Shown in pieces: positions 7,879 through 17,266 of a stretch of DNA of 64,000 nt. Source of the DNA: Sphingopyxis sp. DBS4 (GTDB lineage Bacteria; Pseudomonadota; Alphaproteobacteria; Sphingomonadales; Sphingomonadaceae). How positions within the stretch are numbered: position 1 is the first letter of the stretch; every line of letters starts with the position of its first letter. The notes under the pieces were generated by a model. That model searched no databases. It had not been told where the DNA came from and saw only the letters and a list, made by a program, of their open reading frames with translations. The position numbers and the translations under genes were made by a program. The stretch covers positions 1,685,001 to 1,749,000 of the forward strand of contig NZ_CP102384.1 of NCBI RefSeq assembly GCF_024628865.1. The letters run 5' to 3'.

Positions 7879-10275
7879 CTAATAGGCCACGTCCACGGCA
7901 ATCCGGATCGTCCGGGGGCGGAGCGGGGTGATGTACCCCGCGCCGCCCTCGACGAACGGCGTGCCGAGCGCGAAGCGATTGCCGCGCGCGTCGAACACAT
8001 TGGTCAGCGTCAGCGACAGGCCGCGATGCTCGGTGCCCAAGCGCAGCGCCAGGCCTGTATCGACATAATCCCCCTGACCCTCGCCGAGCACCGGCCCGAT
8101 GCCCAGCCGCGACGGCCCGATATAATTCGCCCAGCCGTTGACGCGTAGCTCGGCATCGGCCCCGACGGGCGCGACATAGGTCACCGCCCCTCGCACCGCA
8201 TGGCTCGCAACATTGGGGATGCGCCCCAGCTTGGCAGGGGCGTCGGCAAAGGCAGCCATCGCCAGTGGCGACAGTTCATCGACCCGGCTGTGGTTATAGA
8301 CCGCACCGAGATCGAAGGAGAGCGCGGAGACCGGACGGAAGGCAACCGCACCCGAAATGCTCGTGATCCGACCGTTGCCGATATTGGCGGTGGTCGGAAA
8401 ACCATTGCCGTCGATGAAGTCCGCCTGAATGTCGCGCCAGCGTGTGTGGGACACCGACAGGCTTGCGTCGAACGGCGTCCGTCCCTTTTCGCCGAAGCGA
8501 ACCCCGCCTTCCCAGGTCCGCACCTGATCGTTGCGGAAGCGGCGCACGAAATCGCCGTCGATGGCAAGGCCACCGGGGCGGAATCCCTCCTGATAGCGGG
8601 CATAGAGGCGCAGATTCTCGAATGGCGTCGCGAGCAGCGAGAAAGAGGGAAGGAGGTCGGTTTCGGTGCGGTGCGCGGTCGTCGCGCGTCCGGCCATGGC
8701 GATGGCAAGCGGGACGCTATCGGCTTCGCCGCCGAGACGCGCATGGGAAATCCGCCCGCCCGCCGACGCGATCAGATGCGGCAAAAGTTCAAGCGTCGCC
8801 TCGGCATAGCCGGTGAATTCGGTGATTTCGTTGGTCACGCCCGGCACCGCAGCGCGGAGCAGCGTGGTGCCATATTGGCGCCGTTGGCGAGTCCGGTTGT
8901 CGACGATACTCGCGCCGATCACCCAGCCGAAGCCGTCGACGAAGGGGCGCGATAGTCGCGTTTCGCTGACGAACATGCGGGTGCGGTTATACTGGTCGAG
9001 TATCCGTGGCTCTTCGTCCGGCTTTCCGGCGTCGAACCGCTCGAACAGCCGGTGGCTGACGACGGCGTTCGACGACTGGAAATGCAGGCCGTCCCAGTCC
9101 TTCTGAATGACAACGGTGCCGAGCCCGTAGCGCGTCCGCGCATTCTGCTCGACCAGCGAACTGCGCGTCAGCGGCGGCGCATCCTTGTCGGCATATTGCG
9201 CATCGTCGGACGTGATCGCCTGATAGACACCGCTGAGGTCAATCGTCCAATTGTCGCCCGCCTCGATCCGAGCGGCGGCGCGGCCGCCCCATATATGGGT
9301 GCGATTGACGTCATTTTTTCCGAGCAATGGATTATCGATATAGCCGCCGTCGGTCAGCATATAGCCGAGCAGGCGCACCGCGCTGCCGCCATCGCCGACG
9401 GGGACGTTGACGATTCCCGCGATGTCGCCGCCGGGGTCGCCGTGCTGGGTTGCCGAAACCCCGGCGATCGCCTGCAACCGGGTTTCGCGCGGATCGGGCG
9501 CCTTGGGGACCGAACGGATGATCCCGCCGAGCGATCCCGCGCCATAGAGCGTTCCCTGCGGCCCTTCGAGCACCTCGACGCTGTCGATGTCGTAGAGGCG
9601 GAGGTCGGGATCGGGCGCGTTGTAGCTGAGCCGGACATCGCCCAGATATTGCCCGACCGTCGCCTGCGTCGGACCGGTAAAGCTCGAATCGGCGATGCCG
9701 CGGATGAACAGCTTGTTGCGGCCCGCCCCCAGATAGGTCGAGGAAATCGTCGCAACGCGCGACAGGATCGAATCGGTTCCACGCTCGCCGCCGAACGCCA
9801 GATCGTCGCCATCCAGCCGGGTGGCGACGCCTGCGAAATGCGAATAGGGAAGGTCGGTCTTGCTCGCGGTGACGATGATCGCTTCATCCGCCGACGCAAC
9901 GACCGGCGCCGGTTCGCGCGCCCGCGGTTGTGGCGCGGCACGCGGCAGGGAGCGCCGCGCGACTTTCGGGGGCGGCGCGCGACGCTCGATCCGCCAACTC
10001 GTCGCATTGACCCGCACCGCACGGGCGTCGGTTCCCGCTAACATCTGGCTCAGCGCGTCCTGCACGTCCATGCGCCCGCGCACCGGCCTGACGTCGGCCT
10101 GCCACAGCCGCGCATCGGCAACGCTGATGCTGACGCCCGCCTGCCGGCTGAGCTGCGGCAGCGCCGTCGACAGCGCGCCGCCCGGCACGTTGAACGCCCG
10201 CTCCTCGGCCGCCGCGACCTGCGCCGGCAGGCCAACGAACGCGAGAACCAGCAGGGACGTTTGCCAGCGCGCCAT
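7879..10275 (-). CDS. TonB-dependent outer-membrane receptor with STN signalling domain
   Basis: A 798-residue outer-membrane receptor. Signal peptide MARWQTSLLVLAFVGLPAQVAAA, then an STN domain at about residues 25-95 (RAFNVPGGALSTALPQLSRQ), a linker rich in Pro/Arg, a TonB box-like EAIIVTASK near residue 132, the plug with RNKLFIRGIAD and EVLEGPQGTLYG, and a long beta-barrel ending IRIAVDVAY. The STN domain is the part that contacts a FecR-type regulator, and the fecR- and fecI-like genes lie immediately upstream (two bases between stop and start). So it is both transporter and sensor, in the style of FecA. The ligand is probably a ferric siderophore or similar chelate, but the sequence does not identify it. 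Confidence 0.92.
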   Translation of the reverse strand: MARWQTSLLVLAFVGLPAQVAAAEERAFNVPGGALSTALPQLSRQAGVSISVADARLWQADVRPVRGRMDVQDALSQMLAGTDARAVRVNATSWRIERRAPPPKVARRSLPRAAPQPRAREPAPVVASADEAIIVTASKTDLPYSHFAGVATRLDGDDLAFGGERGTDSILSRVATISSTYLGAGRNKLFIRGIADSSFTGPTQATVGQYLGDVRLSYNAPDPDLRLYDIDSVEVLEGPQGTLYGAGSLGGIIRSVPKAPDPRETRLQAIAGVSATQHGDPGGDIAGIVNVPVGDGGSAVRLLGYMLTDGGYIDNPLLGKNDVNRTHIWGGRAAARIEAGDNWTIDLSGVYQAITSDDAQYADKDAPPLTRSSLVEQNARTRYGLGTVVIQKDWDGLHFQSSNAVVSHRLFERFDAGKPDEEPRILDQYNRTRMFVSETRLSRPFVDGFGWVIGASIVDNRTRQRRQYGTTLLRAAVPGVTNEITEFTGYAEATLELLPHLIASAGGRISHARLGGEADSVPLAIAMAGRATTAHRTETDLLPSFSLLATPFENLRLYARYQEGFRPGGLAIDGDFVRRFRNDQVRTWEGGVRFGEKGRTPFDASLSVSHTRWRDIQADFIDGNGFPTTANIGNGRITSISGAVAFRPVSALSFDLGAVYNHSRVDELSPLAMAAFADAPAKLGRIPNVASHAVRGAVTYVAPVGADAELRVNGWANYIGPSRLGIGPVLGEGQGDYVDTGLALRLGTEHRGLSLTLTNVFDARGNRFALGTPFVEGGAGYITPLRPRTIRIAVDVAY

Positions 10276-10277
10276 GG

Positions 10278-11213
10278 CTAGCGTGTCAGCACCCAGCCAT
10301 TGCCGCGCCGTTCGGCAACCGTGCCCGATAGTGCGGCCAGATCGGCGACGGTGCGCGCGCGATCCTTGTCGATGATCAGCGCACCGCGGAAGGATTGCCC
10401 TTCGGCGCCGGGGGCGACCGCGACCTCGATTCCCGCCGTACGCTTCAAATCCTCGGCAACGGTGGTGAGCGGCGCGTCGTTATAGACGAGCAGCCCGGTG
10501 CGCCAGCCGCCGACATTGGCGACATCGACGGGATGCACCTGCGGCGGCTTGGCGTCGGCGTCGCCGGCCTCGATCGCTTGTCCGGCGACGACGCGAACCT
10601 TGTCGCGCTGGGGGTTGTAAAGCACCACGCCTTCCGACACCGCGACCGAAGTCCGGCGGTCGCGGCGGACGACGTTGAACGCCGTGCCGAGGTCGACGAT
10701 GCGCGCAGCCCCCGCCTCGACGAGGAAGGGGTCGCTTTCACGGTGGACGACATGGAACATCGCTTCGCCCGATTCCAGCCGGGCGAAGCGGGGGCGATCC
10801 TTGTCGAGTTCGACGACCGAGGCGCCGTTGATCTCGATCCTCGACCCGTCGGCGAGCGTGATCGAGCGGTGCTCGCCCGCCGCCGTCTCGATCCGGTTCG
10901 CATCATCGAACAGGCCGAGTTGCGGCAATGCGATCACCGCAACGAGCGCGGCCGCGACCGCACCGCCCAGCCACAGGCGCCGCGCCGGGCGGCGCGGCGT
11001 TTCGGGGCGGATCACCACCGAAGGCGCCCGCTCGGACGGCAGGGCATCCAGGTCACGGTCGAGGCTCGCGAGCGCGTCATAGAGGTCGGCATGACCGGGG
11101 TCTTCGGCCAGCCAGTCGGCGAAGCCGTCCCAATCGTCGAACGCGGGGTCGCGCTGCCGGATGATCCAGTCGCTTGCGCGGGCCTCGGCGGCGGTTTTCG
11201 CATCGTCAAACAT
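10278..11213 (-). CDS. fecR: FecR-family anti-sigma/signal-transducing membrane protein
   Basis: A 311-residue inner-membrane regulator. Start MFDDAKTAAEAR chosen because GGAGG lies eight bases upstream. Residues about 15-55 (DWIIRQRDPAFDDWDGFADW) are the DUF4880 N-terminal cytoplasmic region that binds the sigma factor; one transmembrane helix (LWLGGAVAAALVAVIALPQL) follows at about 80-100; the periplasmic FecR domain contains GEHRSITLADGSRIEING and the C-terminal part an STN-like fold. It overlaps the sigma factor gene by eight bases, so the two are translationally coupled. It relays receptor occupancy to the sigma factor. Confidence 0.9.
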   Translation of the reverse strand: MFDDAKTAAEARASDWIIRQRDPAFDDWDGFADWLAEDPGHADLYDALASLDRDLDALPSERAPSVVIRPETPRRPARRLWLGGAVAAALVAVIALPQLGLFDDANRIETAAGEHRSITLADGSRIEINGASVVELDKDRPRFARLESGEAMFHVVHRESDPFLVEAGAARIVDLGTAFNVVRRDRRTSVAVSEGVVLYNPQRDKVRVVAGQAIEAGDADAKPPQVHPVDVANVGGWRTGLLVYNDAPLTTVAEDLKRTAGIEVAVAPGAEGQSFRGALIIDKDRARTVADLAALSGTVAERRGNGWVLTR

Positions 11214-11724
11214 CGAACTGCCTCCGGGTCCGGGCGATCGCGGCATAGACCTTGCGCAGATCGGCTTCGACGGTGCTCAGGCTGATGCCGATTTCGGCCG
11301 CGATCTCGCGCTGCTGGACGCCGTCGACGCGAAAGCGGCGGAAGATGCGCGCCGGCCGCTCGCCGGTCGCCGCGATCGCCTGTTCGACCAGCACCAGTTG
11401 CTCGCGCGAAATCAGCGCCGTTTCGGCAGATGGACCTTCGGCGATCGACGCGTCGCTCCACGCCGCATCGCGCAGTGCGCTTTGCCGCGCCGAGCGATAG
11501 CGGTCGAGCATCAGATTGTTCGCCGCGCGCATCACATAAGCAAGCGGTTCGGCAATCGGCCCCATGCCGCGTTCGGTCAGCCGCATCCACAAATCCTGAA
11601 ACAGATCCTCGGCCGCATCGCCCGCGCCGCGCACCTCCAGAAAGCGCACGATGCGCTCGCGGTTGGCGAGCAACACGCCTTCGATGCCCTGGACGGCGTC
11701 GGTTCGATCACTCGCATCGGTCAT
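11206..11724 (-). CDS. fecI: ECF RNA polymerase sigma factor, FecI type
   Basis: About 172 residues from the ATG at 11724 (MTDASDRTDAVQG); an alternative ATG lies at 11748 and neither has a strong ribosome-binding site. Region 2 is visible as ERIVRFLEVRGAGDAAEDLF with the DLFQDLW motif, and region 4 as QREIAAEIGISLSTVEADLR helix-turn-helix. No region 3, as in all ECF factors. First gene of a fecI-fecR-receptor operon, in the standard order. Expected to be held by FecR and released when the STN receptor binds its substrate, then to transcribe the receptor gene. Fur control is usual for this family, but I did not find a convincing Fur box upstream. Confidence 0.9.
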   Translation of the reverse strand: MTDASDRTDAVQGIEGVLLANRERIVRFLEVRGAGDAAEDLFQDLWMRLTERGMGPIAEPLAYVMRAANNLMLDRYRSARQSALRDAAWSDASIAEGPSAETALISREQLVLVEQAIAATGERPARIFRRFRVDGVQQREIAAEIGISLSTVEADLRKVYAAIARTRRQFDV

Positions 11725-11912
11725 GGATTGCTTGCCGCGGAATGCCATTGTCTGTCGGCCCGCGCCCAATCGGCGCGTGCTGTTCGGCCCCCTGATACTG
11801 CCGCCATATAGCGCGCGGCGTGCGCCATGCAACCGCGTCGGCATGGCCGGGCCGGCATGGCAGGCAAGAGCGGCCTGAAATATCGTCATCTCCTTTTCAT
11901 CCTTTGAGCCTT

Positions 11913-11954
11913 AGCAAGGGGGAAGCGGGGGTAGGGAGGGGCTTCCCCCTTGCT
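11913..11954. terminator. GC-rich hairpin downstream of the autotransporter gene
   Basis: Perfect 14-base inverted repeat, AGCAAGGGGGAAGC at 11913 and its complement ending at 11954, with a G-rich loop. It lies just past the autotransporter stop and before the sigma factor promoter region. It has no T tract, so it may be a dispersed repeat more than a classic terminator. Nothing else is seen in 11725-11975. Confidence 0.55.
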
Positions 11955-11975
11955 GCGGGGCCAGCCAGTGGGGGA

Positions 11976-14900
11976 TTAAAGGCCGACCCGCAGGCTCGCA
12001 CGGAACGCCCAGCCGATGTGGCTTTGCTGTTCTTCCGCAGACACTTCGCCGGCGACCTGAAAGGCCGAATTGCCGGCGATGCCGCGGAAACGGCCGACCC
12101 AGCCGCTCGTGCGATCCTCTGGAACCAGGGTGAAGGGCGTGCCGTCCTTGAACGACGCGACGGTTGCGCCCAGCGAGCCGCCGACGATCTGGCGCCGTCC
12201 GCCTTCGAGTTCGAAGCGCGTCCAGCCGTCATATTCGTCGGTGCCGCCGAACTGGAGACCGAGCGCCACCGTTCCCGACACCGCCAGTTCGTCGCTGCTG
12301 CGGCCCTGCACGGTCAGGTCGAGCGCATCGCCGCCGCCGGATTCGGCATAGCCGTCTTCCTTGAGCTTGTAATAGTCGACCGCGACGGTGGGGCGGATCG
12401 TCAGCCCGCCGAGGCGCGCGTCCTTGGCGACCGAGCCCGACGCCGAATAGAGCGTCGCGTCCCATTTGCCGCGCATCGTCTTCTCGATGTCCTCGGCCCC
12501 TGCGTCGGCGCGGAAGAAGCGCGTGCCCTTCAGGCTGATCGGCGCGCCCGAAACGCGCGCGCTCGCCAGCCATCCGTCCGATTGCAGGCGCCAGTGGAGC
12601 GACCCTTCGAACTGGCTCGACGACACTTCATTGTCGTTGCTGCTGTTGCCGTCCTTGCCGCTCAGGAACGCGATCGAGCCGCCGAAATTACCGACGTCGC
12701 TCTTGATCTCGGCACCCATCGACAGGCCCCAGCCGCTGACATTATAGCCCGCGGTCTGGCCGACGCCCTTTGCGGTGCCCCACACGGCCTGGTTGATCCA
12801 GTAGCGCCACTTGCCTTCGTCCTGGAACGGCGCGTTCGGATCCTGCAGGTGCCGCGCCAGCGCGCGCGAGCCCGAGGTGACGGTCTCGAACACCCCGCCT
12901 TCATGCTCGGGCAGCATCTGGCGAAGCTGGTTGTGGAACTGGTCGCCGTTGGTGATGCCGAGGAACACGTCCTCGACCTTCTGGTCGGCGGTCACCGCAT
13001 CGATCACCGCATCGAACGCGCCCGCTTCGGAGCGGTTGAGGCCCAGTTCGGTGCTGCTCTTGCGCGCGACGTTGACGATGAGCTGATTGGCGTTCGAGCT
13101 CAGCGTGCCCTTGTAGAGGAAGGGCAGCAGCGTCGATTCGGTGGTCAGATTATCGGCGCCGGTCAGCGTCCCGGCGGTCAGCACGATATGGTTGCCCTCG
13201 GCCTCCTCGAGGCTCGACAGCTTGAGCGCGAGTTTCGAGTCCGCGCCGAAACTGGCAGTGCCGTCGACGGTCAGCGCGGTGCCGGTGCTGCCGTCGTCGA
13301 GCGTTACCGCCAGGACACCCTTGTTGGTGACCGCAAGCGAAGCGATCGACGCCGCGCCGCTCACGTCGAAGGTGCCGCCATCGACCGACACTGCCAGCCC
13401 CTGCGAATTGGCGAGGCTGCCCGAAAAGCGCGACGTGCCGCCGATGGTCAGTGCGTCGCTGCCGCCGCCGAAATCGGCCGTGCCGCTGAACACAGAGGTA
13501 CCGGCGAGCGTCATCGTGTCGTTGCCGGCGCCGAAGCGCGCATTGCCCGCATAAGTGGCGTCGCCCGACAGGTTCAGGCGATTGTCGCCCCCGCCGAAAT
13601 AGCTGTTTCCCTTCACCGAACCGTCCGCGATGTCGAACAGGTCGTTGCCGCCGCCGAAGCGGACGTCGCCGACGATGCTCGGCGCAGCGATGCCGCTGGC
13701 GACCGCGGTCTGCTTGACCGTCGCGCCATTGCCGTTCGCCGAGAGGTCGATCGCGATGTTGCGATCCGAGGTCGCAAGCGCGCCCGTGGCGCTGATCGTC
13801 CCGCTATTCTCGATCGTGTCGACGGTGCCCGACAGATCGACGATCGCGCGCGCGGTGCCGGCATCGCCCGCCGCCTTCGCGCTGATCACGCCGCTGTTGC
13901 GGATGAGAGCGACGTCGCCACCCGCCTCGACGAGAATGCCGGTCGAGATGGCGGAGGCTTCCTTGCCGCCCGATGCCTCGACCTTGCCCGCGACGCGGAT
14001 TTCGGGAGTGGTCGCACCGCTGCCGACGCGGATCGCCGTCGCCGACGCGCCATTCGAGATCGCCGACACGCCGCCATTGATCCCGACGCCACCAGTGATC
14101 GTCACGTTCCGGCCCATGCCGCCGAGTTGGATCGCGGCCGCGTCCTTGCCCGCATAGAGGCCGTTGCCGACGACCGTGCCGTCGATGATCAGGCCCAGAC
14201 CGGTTCCGGTGCCCGCAACCGCGCCGATCGTGATGTCCTGGCTGGCCGAACCGATGCGAAGCGCGGGCGCCGAGCCATAGGACTGGATCGCGCCCGATCC
14301 TTCCTTGGCATCCTCGATGCCGTCCTTGTCTTCGTCCTTGTCGTCGGGCTTGGTGTCCTTCGGGGGCACCGCGACGACGATGCCGCCGGTGACATTGCCT
14401 TCGATCGACAGCGCCGGACCACCGATCAGCAGGTCGTCGGCGTCGAGCTTCGACGGGTCGGTGGGGGCCGTCGTATAGCGATAGCCGGTCGACGTCAGCG
14501 TGCCCTGCACGACGAGCGCGCCGTTGATATTGCCCGCAAGCCGCGCGGCAGTCGCATTCTCGCCGACCGCGGTGATCGTGCCGGCCAGGCGGACATTGCC
14601 GGTCACGTCCTGCAAACCGACACCCAGCGCGTTGTCGCCAAGCACCGAAATCTTGCCGTCGTTGGTGAAATTGCCGGTCAGCGGCCCGCCGAGGCGGATG
14701 CCCGCCGAATTATTACCCTCGATCGTGATCTCGCCGCTGTTGACGATATTGCCGGTGAAGGCGCCGCCGGTCGCGATGCCGGTGCGGCCGCTGCCCACCG
14801 CATAGGGCCCGTCGATGTCGCCGTCCTTGTCGATGTCGGTCGGCGCATAGCTTTCGTCGATGATGATCTTGCCGGTCGCCGAGTTGGTGATCGCACCGCT

Positions 14901-15179
14901 GACGCCGCCGTTCGCGAAGATGCCGGTCGCGCCGTCCGAATTGGTAATCTGGATCGTGCCGTCGTTGGTCAGCTTGTTGTTGCTGTCGATCGTGACCGCG
15001 GTGCCGTTCGCCGGCTTGACCGATCCCGCCGAGGTAATCTTCACATCGTCGGCGGCACCCGATTTGACCGTCGAAGTTCGTACCGGCGTGGTGGTCGCGG
15101 TGCTGATGCTGGTTTCGGCATGAGCGGTGGTGGAAAGAACGGCGGCAAGGCAGGTGGAGGCCAGCAAGGTCGTGCGCAT
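11976..15179 (-). CDS. Large autotransporter (type Va) with C-terminal beta-barrel
   Basis: About 1067 residues. Start MRTTLLASTCLAAVLSTTAHA is a clear signal peptide with GAGGG six bases upstream; 16 codons of open frame before it are ignored. Residues about 40-700 are a beta-helical passenger rich in Gly, Asn, Thr and short hydrophobic strands (for example NSATGKIIIDESY, GGNDLFDIADGS). Residues about 790-1067 fit an autotransporter beta-domain (GYNVSGWGLSMGAEIKS, DGWLASARVSG), ending in RASLRVGL. Two acidic inserts, DKDGDIDG and PDDKDEDKDGIEDAKEG, resemble calcium-binding loops. No protease catalytic triad was recognised, so it is likely an adhesin or surface-structure protein. Monocistronic, followed by a hairpin. 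Confidence 0.85.
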   Translation of the reverse strand: MRTTLLASTCLAAVLSTTAHAETSISTATTTPVRTSTVKSGAADDVKITSAGSVKPANGTAVTIDSNNKLTNDGTIQITNSDGATGIFANGGVSGAITNSATGKIIIDESYAPTDIDKDGDIDGPYAVGSGRTGIATGGAFTGNIVNSGEITIEGNNSAGIRLGGPLTGNFTNDGKISVLGDNALGVGLQDVTGNVRLAGTITAVGENATAARLAGNINGALVVQGTLTSTGYRYTTAPTDPSKLDADDLLIGGPALSIEGNVTGGIVVAVPPKDTKPDDKDEDKDGIEDAKEGSGAIQSYGSAPALRIGSASQDITIGAVAGTGTGLGLIIDGTVVGNGLYAGKDAAAIQLGGMGRNVTITGGVGINGGVSAISNGASATAIRVGSGATTPEIRVAGKVEASGGKEASAISTGILVEAGGDVALIRNSGVISAKAAGDAGTARAIVDLSGTVDTIENSGTISATGALATSDRNIAIDLSANGNGATVKQTAVASGIAAPSIVGDVRFGGGNDLFDIADGSVKGNSYFGGGDNRLNLSGDATYAGNARFGAGNDTMTLAGTSVFSGTADFGGGSDALTIGGTSRFSGSLANSQGLAVSVDGGTFDVSGAASIASLAVTNKGVLAVTLDDGSTGTALTVDGTASFGADSKLALKLSSLEEAEGNHIVLTAGTLTGADNLTTESTLLPFLYKGTLSSNANQLIVNVARKSSTELGLNRSEAGAFDAVIDAVTADQKVEDVFLGITNGDQFHNQLRQMLPEHEGGVFETVTSGSRALARHLQDPNAPFQDEGKWRYWINQAVWGTAKGVGQTAGYNVSGWGLSMGAEIKSDVGNFGGSIAFLSGKDGNSSNDNEVSSSQFEGSLHWRLQSDGWLASARVSGAPISLKGTRFFRADAGAEDIEKTMRGKWDATLYSASGSVAKDARLGGLTIRPTVAVDYYKLKEDGYAESGGGDALDLTVQGRSSDELAVSGTVALGLQFGGTDEYDGWTRFELEGGRRQIVGGSLGATVASFKDGTPFTLVPEDRTSGWVGRFRGIAGNSAFQVAGEVSAEEQQSHIGWAFRASLRVGL

Positions 15180-15337
15180 GAAATCCCTCTTTTGATGTCG
15201 ACCGGGTATTCCCGGAACTGACCTCAAGACGGAGGCATTGCGGAGCAGCCTTGAAAGAAATTTGATCGCAAGAAACGGGGCGGAGTGTCGTCGTGCCGCG
15301 GATAGGGGCCGATATCCGCCTCGACTGAAAGACGATC

Positions 15338-16054
15338 ATGCCGACCCACGACATCTCCCGCAGTATAGCCGGTCTCGATAGGGAAGCGCTCGCAACCGAT
15401 CTCGGGGGCAGAGGCTGGCATATTGTTCCCGGCCTGCTGTCAGCGGCCCGATGCGCCGCGCTCAGGGCCGATTATGCGGCGGACACCCTCTATCGCAGCA
15501 CAGTCTCGATGCAGCGGCACGGGTTCGGCCGCGGCGAATACCGCTATTATCGCTATCCGCTGCCCGATCCCGTCGCGGCCCTGCGCGCGGCCTTCTATCC
15601 GCCGCTGGCGGCGCTCGCGAACGACTGGGCGGCGACGCTCGGGCGGACATCAGCCTATCCCGCCGACCATGCTACCTTCCTCGCCCAATGCGCGCTCGCC
15701 GGCCAGCCCCGCCCGACGCCGCTGATCCTTCGCTATGGCACCGGCGACTATAATTGCCTGCATCAGGATCTCTATGGCGAACTCCATTTCCCGTTCCAGA
15801 TCGCGATCCTGCTGTCGATGCCGGGCGCGGATTTCGACGGCGGCGAATTCGTTCTCACCGAACAGCGCCCACGGATGCAGTCGCGCCCGCACGTCGTGCC
15901 GCTGGAGCAGGGCGACGCGGTGATCTTCGCGGTCAACGAGGCACCGCGCCAGGGCAGCCGCGGCCCCTATCGCGTCAAGCTGCGCCATGGCGTCAGCGAA
16001 ATCCGCCGCGGCGAGCGCTTCACGCTGGGCGTGATCTTTCACGATGCGGGGTAA
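15338..16054 (+). CDS. 2OG-Fe(II) oxygenase family protein
   Basis: A 238-residue single-domain oxygenase. The double-stranded beta-helix iron site is visible as HQDLYGELHFPFQ (His-x-Asp), and a later RVKLRHGVSEI supplies the distal His, with RGERFTLGVIFHDA holding the 2-oxoglutarate-binding Arg. Between them GGEFVLTEQRPRMQSRP is the usual loop of the prolyl-hydroxylase-like 2OG group often annotated near DNA-repair genes. The substrate cannot be told. It is divergent from the autotransporter gene, with about 160 bases of shared upstream region, and is followed by a palindromic repeat. Confidence 0.82.
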   Translation: MPTHDISRSIAGLDREALATDLGGRGWHIVPGLLSAARCAALRADYAADTLYRSTVSMQRHGFGRGEYRYYRYPLPDPVAALRAAFYPPLAALANDWAATLGRTSAYPADHATFLAQCALAGQPRPTPLILRYGTGDYNCLHQDLYGELHFPFQIAILLSMPGADFDGGEFVLTEQRPRMQSRPHVVPLEQGDAVIFAVNEAPRQGSRGPYRVKLRHGVSEIRRGERFTLGVIFHDAG

Positions 16055-16131
16055 GGAAGGGGGCGACGCCCAGATTACATTCGTCGATGACGAGTTGAAT
16101 GGCCGGTTGCGACCGGAAGCGGACCTATCTT

Positions 16132-16245
16132 CTCCCCTCCCTGCAAGGGAGGGGGCGGGGGTGGGTGGCCGCCGAAGGCGGCGCTCTTCCGCGTTGCTCG
16201 CTACGCTCGCTACCCACCCCTAACCCCTCCCTTTCAGGGAGGGGA
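16132..16245. repeat. Palindromic dispersed repeat, CCCTCCCT/AGGGAGGG family
   Basis: Outer arms TCCCCTCCCTGCAAGGGAGG and CCTCCCTTTCAGGGAGGGGA are inverted copies, each also self-complementary; inner arms GGGTGGGT and ACCCACCCC add a second pairing. Typical sphingomonad intergenic element. Together with the att-like repeat and an AT-rich stretch it accounts for the non-coding interval 16055-16469. Confidence 0.8.
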
Positions 16246-16304
16246 ATATCCGCTTCCCACCCCAAAATCGCCGCTTGCGATAAAGTCGCGCATGAAAAGG
16301 AAGG

Positions 16305-16319
16305 TGGCGGACAGGGTGG
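16305..16319 (+). repeat. Putative attachment-site copy of the tRNA-Ser 3' end
   Basis: TGGCGGACAGGGTGG here is identical to the 15 bases at 17267-17281, which are the CCA end and acceptor arm of the tRNA-Ser gene on the minus strand. The two copies bracket the integrase remnant. This is the arrangement left when an element inserts at a tRNA 3' end. The bases right after this copy are AT-rich (TTTTATTAAG), unlike the surroundings. Confidence 0.7.
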
Positions 16320-16469
16320 TTTTATTAAGTCAAACCTATGTATTTGAAATAATTTTTCAAATTACATCCGCTAAATTTCGGACCCACACGGTTCCTCCGC
16401 GCATCTGAATTCATGATTCAGTCCGTGCAACTCTTCTGCCATTGTTCGCTGCGATTGTCTAACATTTTC

Positions 16470-17135
16470 TTATTTACTCCATCCAACGCCGAGCTGGCTG
16501 CAAGCTATTTCAGACGAGAACAATTCAGGCTGAATAGGGTAAGCTATGCCATTAACGCGATGATATACACAATGCGCACGATCAGCCGGGACCAGCCGAT
16601 GGCGGTGGGTGTAGGCCCAATCGAGAACTGCGCCGATCCGCTGACGGACGCGGCGCGCCGTCTCAGGCTTCGCTAGCCAGATTTCCGCGAGCAGGTCGCG
16701 GATCATTGGGCCGGTGATCTGATCGACCTTAAATTTTCCGATGTGCGGGAAGGCGTAAAGCTCCATCGTTCGCATCCATTGCGCGTGATGCTTGCCGTTG
16801 CGCCATGTCTTCGAATGTATCTCGTAGGTCGTGACGGCGGCGTCCTTGAAGGTCGGCACCGCTTGCCGCTTGCGCCGCTCAATTTGCGGGTCAACGCCCG
16901 CCTCGATCTGGCTGCGAATTTCCAGCGTCATTTCGCGCGCCTGCGCCAGACTGACTTTCTGGCAGCTGCCTAGGCCGAAGTCGCGGCGCACGCCGTCGCT
17001 CTGGACCCGGCACACCCAGCTACTGGTGCCTCCCGGCCGTTCGAGGCGCATCAGGCCGTCGCCGAGACTCACGCGCCGCTGTTTTTCCTTGGACTTCGAG
17101 AGCCCATTCGAAGTGCTTTTCATCCCTCTGATCAT
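16470..17135 (-). pseudogene. Truncated tyrosine-type phage/island integrase
   Basis: About 221 residues remain, starting at an ATG at 17135 or 17123 (MIRGMKSTSNG). The arm-binding DUF4102-like domain (LGDGLMRLERPGGTSSWVCR, DFGLGSCQKVSLAQAREMTL) and the core-binding helical domain (TWRNGKHHAQWMRTMELYAF) are readable up to RQRIGAVLDWAYTHRH. From there the sequence leaves the family and stops. The whole catalytic domain with its R-HxxR-Y residues is missing, so it cannot recombine DNA. The gene starts next to the tRNA-Ser 3' end, the normal place for such an integrase. Upstream of the chosen start the frame runs into the tRNA, which is not real coding. Confidence 0.8.
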
Positions 17136-17266
17136 AAAATTTGTTCCCACATTGGCAAAAATGTCGGCCTGGACCATGTGGGACGCACAGGGATACGAAT
17201 CGCCCCTCAAACCCGCAGCTAAGCTGGGGTTTCGGAGACGGTTCGGGAAAGAGTGGGATTGAAACC

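Noticed and set aside
11820..15221. Very long open frame (over 1100 codons) antisense to the autotransporter
   Set aside because: It is the mirror of the autotransporter gene caused by high GC codon bias. It has no start context, no family pattern and is Arg/Ala-rich noise.
17251..17266. T-arm-like copy (GTGGGATTGAAACC) just beyond the tRNA-Ser CCA end
   Set aside because: Similar to the T arm by eye but does not pair as a stem; may be a decayed integration trace, not strong enough to claim a second att site.
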